Source of the DNA: Riptortus pedestris
Lineage: Eukaryota; Arthropoda; Insecta; Hemiptera; Alydidae
Reading direction: 5' to 3'
Assembly: GCA_019009955.1 (NCBI GenBank)
Contig: CM032231.1
Location: 39,251,001 to 39,315,000, forward strand
Length of the DNA: 64,000 nucleotides
Shown: piece after piece, positions 59,531 through 64,000 of the stretch
How the letters are laid out: every line of letters begins with the position of its first letter
How positions within the stretch are numbered: the first letter of the stretch is position 1
Notes under the pieces: model-generated
Databases searched by the model: none
Seen by the model: the letters and a program-made list of their open reading frames with translations, nothing else
What the model was told of the DNA's origin: nothing
Made by a program: the position numbers and the translations under genes

Positions 59531-62500
59531 CAAAAGATGATGCGAATGACTTGTCAACACTGATACTATAATCTTGGATAAGAGTTATTAATCAAATAAA
59601 AAATAAAGATGAAATATAAGCTGCACTCTCCGTACCTGAGATACATCCCAAATTCGCGTTTTAATATATAAGCTCAGAATTTTCATATAACATATGAATA
59701 AAATGAAAAAAACAACAACAAGAAACTGGCAGATTAGGAGGCTGATCATGTACCCTCAGAAAGTAGGAAGCTTATTTTGTTTTTGTTTTTTAGTTCAAAA
59801 AGGTTTTTCCACGTAGTTTTGGAAAATATTTCTGCAAGATGGATATATTATATTTTCCTTAACAATGAGGTCTTTTTTCAGTATTCAGTGGTGAGATGAT
59901 ATTACTAGTGTGTCATTCCAGTTCATATTTGCTTAGTTTTACGCAGCCCCGGCGGACGTTTTAGAAGTCAGCATTGATTAGATATTCTCTGCTTGAATAA
60001 ATTAAACAGTACCCACTTTTCTTCCTACTGTCATTTGTAATAGATGTAGCCAAAAGTCCGTTTGAGCTGCATTTTTGAATACCAATGGCTTGGGTAGACA
60101 ACCAGTTGAATGCATGTACTGTTGGTTAAGTAATTCGCAACGTGGCTAATACTAGAAAGCCTTGGAAAGTATCATGTAAATGCGTTGCTTAGGGATTACT
60201 AAGAAACACTAGACCTTAATAGCTAAAAGGGATACTCAAACCCAACACTGGGATGAAGCAACAATATCCTATTTCTAAGGGAGAGTACTTCCTCTATTCC
60301 TGGAAAGGAAAAGGCTGATATCGATTTTTTCCCTCCTGCCTCCATGGATCTAAAGCCGGAAAGATGCGAATTCAACTCTAGGCCCACATCTTTACCCAGA
60401 AGGTAGCACCCCAAAATCGAATTTGAGATAACAGTATATGTTTAACATTCAATTCAATGGTGGAATATGATTAATTTACGATTCACATGCTTGACAGATT
60501 TATTTTTAGTGCTCTGAGTTTTTGATGGACAATGATGAATAAAGAAATAACATCTAAAAGTGTATAACAATTTGTTGTTACATTTATTTCATTGTTTGTT
60601 TCCATAGTAGAGCGTAAAGTTAACTTCAGCTAGGTCCAAGGCAAACTTTAATCCTGGGCCGAAGCAGGGATGGTAAACTTCTAATTCAGGAATGGTGTCA
60701 CGGGGGTCTCACAGGTTAATGAACATCGATCTATAGGAGTCTGTGAGCTACCCCCACCCCTTGCTATATCCATGGAGGTTTCATTTGCAAAGTGCCGCAG
60801 CTGGGCCTGTTAATACTCTCTGACTCGTAACATTGACCGAGAAAACCACTTAGACACTAATGAACCAGATTTGATCAGCGAGCCGGCATTGGCCAACGGA
60901 GAGAGACAACTTCGATAAAACTCGCTCATATCTGTTGGAATCGTTGCTGCCCAACAACTTTATAATTCCATATCATGCCTGCCACCTGCCCTGTTTATTA
61001 CCTCACTGTAATGAAAACCACTTCGTCATTTGTCAACAAAATCAAACCTAGGCACTATGTGAATGTACTTCGCGCATTGATTTGAATTCTCCCACAATTT
61101 CACCACCCCCCCCCATATAAAATAACTGTCTTTAAAAAATTCATTTGTGGCTGGATTGTAAAGTTGTTTGAAATAATATTTAGTAAAATACTAACTTTCC
61201 ACAATTAATCTTCCTTTTCCACTAGACATTCACTACTATTTACTGTATATTATGACTTGTCGGTCATCAATAGTTGGAAAAAAGAAACAAATACTGTATA
61301 CCTACCGACAATTGCTATTGCCTTATTCAAGGCCTAAATACAAAAAAATAAAATAAACACATAAACAGCCAAATGGATCTAGTAGCTTAAAAAAATCTGG
61401 CCACGATATGGTATTTAATTAGGTAAGTAATTAGGTATGAAAGTTACCGTCTTGAAAATTAGGAACCACAGTCAAATGTGTAAGCTTAATGAAGTTAAAA
61501 ACTTAAATTCAAAAGGTAAAATAATACTTAAACTAAGGAGATACAAAGTGGACTGGGCCTCAGAATGGCAAAGATACGTTGGTCAGCAAGTGACAAGTAT
61601 ATACATATTAAAGTATATGAAAGTATTCAAATATAAATATATTAAAAACTTTGCAATTTAATATGTGTTATTTTCATGTGAATAAAGGACATTTAAAAAT
61701 GGCAATTTCATTTCTTTTTTGAAAACTTGAAGAAATAACAGTGTAATAAACTATTTGAATATTTGAATAAACATAGCAAAATGTATTAATAAACAAAGTG
61801 CATGAATGGTAATAAAAGACACCGAAAGGACATTATTTTGAGGAAGTAAAGACCTTTTTTAGTACTTCCAGATATTCAGGTAGTTGAGGCAAATATTGTT
61901 ATCTTCCGCCAAATGTAAATGTGGATACTGGATACCTTGCTTATAAATTATAAGCTCTAACTATATTCGCCTGAATGAGTTTTACTGAGGAGTCCTGGTA
62001 AAACCTAACAGGTTGTTTCCTAATTATATCTTAAGAAAGTGCGAATTGATCCTCTTCATGACAAGGTTTGGAGTCCTATGCCCCACCTGGGTCTAATGAA
62101 GTCTAACAAATAATCTCAGAAAACCAATTAGTTTCAGACCTTGAGACAGGTTACTATTCTACTGCTATGAAATACCAGAACCAAATCCAGAACACAAGGT
62201 AAGTCTACTTGAATACTTTAACTCTAGAAGTCTTATTTTACACTAAATATCTCCTTTTCACCAAAATAGCACAACCAGACTCCAAATACTTACAAAGGCA
62301 AATGACACCTAGACCTCCGTCACCGGCTGTGACCATTCCAGAATTCTCATTTTTGTTTTTTTTATTTACAATTGCTCACAGGTTTAATCCCATGCAATTC
62401 ACCGCATTCAGAACGAGGTTTCTCCAGTTGTGTGTCCAAGCCTCCACAATTCCTTCGCTAAGGTCATCATACCGACTCGAACAGGGACTGCTCCTCTTCC

Positions 62501-63774
62501 CCGCTACACAGGATACTTTAAAATATTTTTTTGTGCAGCCCATCGGGTTTCATTTTTTCCACTTGTCTCCGTCATCTGGTATTTCCTTAAAAGAAAAAAA
62601 CCTTCATCGAATTGTCTAATAAATTTGTTTGGCGAATGAAGATATAAAGCACATAAAAAAGGCAGAATGTTTAACAAGGAGAGAAATTCTTAAGGAACAC
62701 ATCATGTGCAGCACACAGAAAAGCATACATATTTAAATACCTTGAGCAAATCCACTCTGAGAGGCATAGAGAATGAGAAGAAAAATAAATGTGTAATAGA
62801 TCACTATTAACTTATACTGCAAGCTTTATGAAAGAATAAATTGAAGCACATATAGACTTAAATAAGTCCTGCCGTCCAGCCTGTAGGTAAATGCTGTCTT
62901 TAGTGGTTGATAGTCGAGTCACCTGGCATAGGGTATCGATGCAAGGACGCCATTTTCATGCCAGTTGTAGGTCTCGTATTCAAGTCGCATAATGTTCAGT
63001 TATTGGTGGGTTACGTTCAGTCTGCAGACGTATGTTGTTTAGCCGTTTAAGAAGAGCTTTCTTAGTCGATGTAGACAAGGGACTAAGCAGGTAAGAAGTT
63101 CTTTGATGTTTTGTTGGACATTCTATTTGATGTGTATCTTTTCTTTTTATTCGCTACAGAAACACAGGAGTAAACAAGAAATTGCCCAATAAAAAATGGA
63201 AAATCAGGCTCTTCCATCGAAAGCGCTTGTACTCGACAATAGGCCAGTGATACCGGGCATCTACCGGCAGGTTTGATTATAGTATATACACTGACGGAAA
63301 ACATCCACTACTTAAATAACTTCTTTTTACTTTAAAAGGATTACTTAAAATTCTATAAATATAATCTGTAACAGTAAAGAATATACCAAGCTATTACTCT
63401 TAATGAAACAAGAAAATATCACATATCACCTATTAGCGTTGTGAATCATTCTAATTTTAGAAAGAACATGATAACAAGAAAAACAGCTTTCTTATTTATC
63501 AGACTGTGACAGCCTTCAGAATAATAGTACTGTAGAGGAGATGGCATCATTTTCCACCATTTCGTACAAGTTTATGGAATTGATATTCTTCTTCTGATAA
63601 TTGTATAGTATATACTTCTTTTCGATATTTCTTCTTGTAAAGCTGAAAAATAGAAGGGCATAGAGAGGGACTGGATATGTTTGTTGGATTTTGATGACAT
63701 TCATGTAGTTTTTCACGCCAACGTTGTGACAGTCCCAAGCTGTTGAAGACTCTCAATGCAGCTTAAATCTATGT
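59531..63774. other. Long mostly unique AT-rich stretch
   Basis: No gene supported. 60640-61070 is GC-richer and complex with no matching copy elsewhere in the window. The longest frame, 62209-62619 (136 codons), is rich in Phe, Leu, Ser and Pro, has no recognised motif and no supporting context; I treat it as chance. 63083-63304 likewise. Confidence 0.45.
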
Positions 63775-63905
63775 AAGAGTACGACCTTCCTTGGACATTT
63801 TACTATTGAGCCAAATCGAACCACCCATCCTAGGTTCTCAGGGAACCCGCAATCCTAAGCCTTAACACACATGACTAGGCTAAGCCATATACGATTGATC
63901 CGGCG
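63775..63905 (-). mobile_element. tRNA-like SINE head
   Basis: Minus strand reads TGGCTTAGCCTAGTCATGTG (A-box-like), TGTTAAGGCTTAGGATTGCG, then GGATGGGTGGTTCGATTTGG (B-box-like). It resembles the head of 19909-20100. It does not fold into a clear tRNA with a proper acceptor stem, so a SINE is preferred. Confidence 0.5.
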
Positions 63906-64000
63906 CCTCAGTAGTCCTCCAGATAGTTCAGCCATTCTCATAGACCATTTCTAATTTTAGTGTGCGCATACTTGACATTGAGTGACAGACCTTATTCATA

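Noticed and set aside
62209..62619. 136-codon frame, the longest outside repeats in the last 8 kb
   Set aside because: Low-complexity Phe/Leu/Ser composition, no motif, no splice or promoter context that I can support.

Overview
The window looks like a gene-poor, AT-rich stretch of an arthropod nuclear genome, most likely an insect. The evidence is the repeat content: Helitrons with the hairpin-CTAG end common in insects, piggyBac-type elements at TTAA, a mariner-like transposase of an insect-typical type, a BEL/Pao retrotransposon, tRNA-derived SINEs, several non-LTR retrotransposons, and long (TA)n, (CT)n/(GA)n and (CA)n microsatellites. I found no convincing exon of a host gene. I cannot name a species.

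Layout. 1-13 kb: a LINE reverse-transcriptase remnant, a 530-bp CT tract, a 400-bp direct repeat (second copy near 12 kb), the C-terminal end of another LINE, a short Helitron, a SINE with perfect target duplications, a piggyBac deletion derivative and a solo LTR. 13-29 kb: a dense field of one non-autonomous family, called HINE-like here. It has a 5' end GTCCGTCACGCAGGGG, a C-rich tract, a central (TA)n, and a 3' hairpin followed by CTGCTAAA; three piggyBac derivatives and LINE and SINE fragments lie among its copies. 28-34 kb: a nest in which a HINE-like copy is split by a Helitron, the Helitron is split by a BEL/Pao element, and a fifth piggyBac derivative sits beside it. 35-44 kb: an inverted-repeat partner of the 13-14 kb segment, a TIR element rich in GGGGTAAAAC motifs, and more HINE-like copies, one split by a Helitron. 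44-52 kb: a Helitron split by a LINE, then a Helitron split by a HINE-like copy that is itself split by a 2-kb mariner-like transposon with about 140-bp inverted repeats. 52-59 kb: LINE copies and mixed remnants. 59.6-64 kb: mostly unique AT-rich DNA with one tRNA-like repeat.

How the parts relate. The HINE-like family organises the window: about 20 full or partial copies. Their features (12-bp subterminal inverted repeats, 3' palindrome, central microsatellite, no real target duplication, insertion in A/T runs) match Helentron-associated elements such as Drosophila DINE-1. Two copies can be aligned to related unoccupied sites. Their central TA tracts have repeatedly received other elements that prefer TA or A|T targets. 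Every coding region seen is a decayed or partial transposon gene; nothing here looks autonomous.
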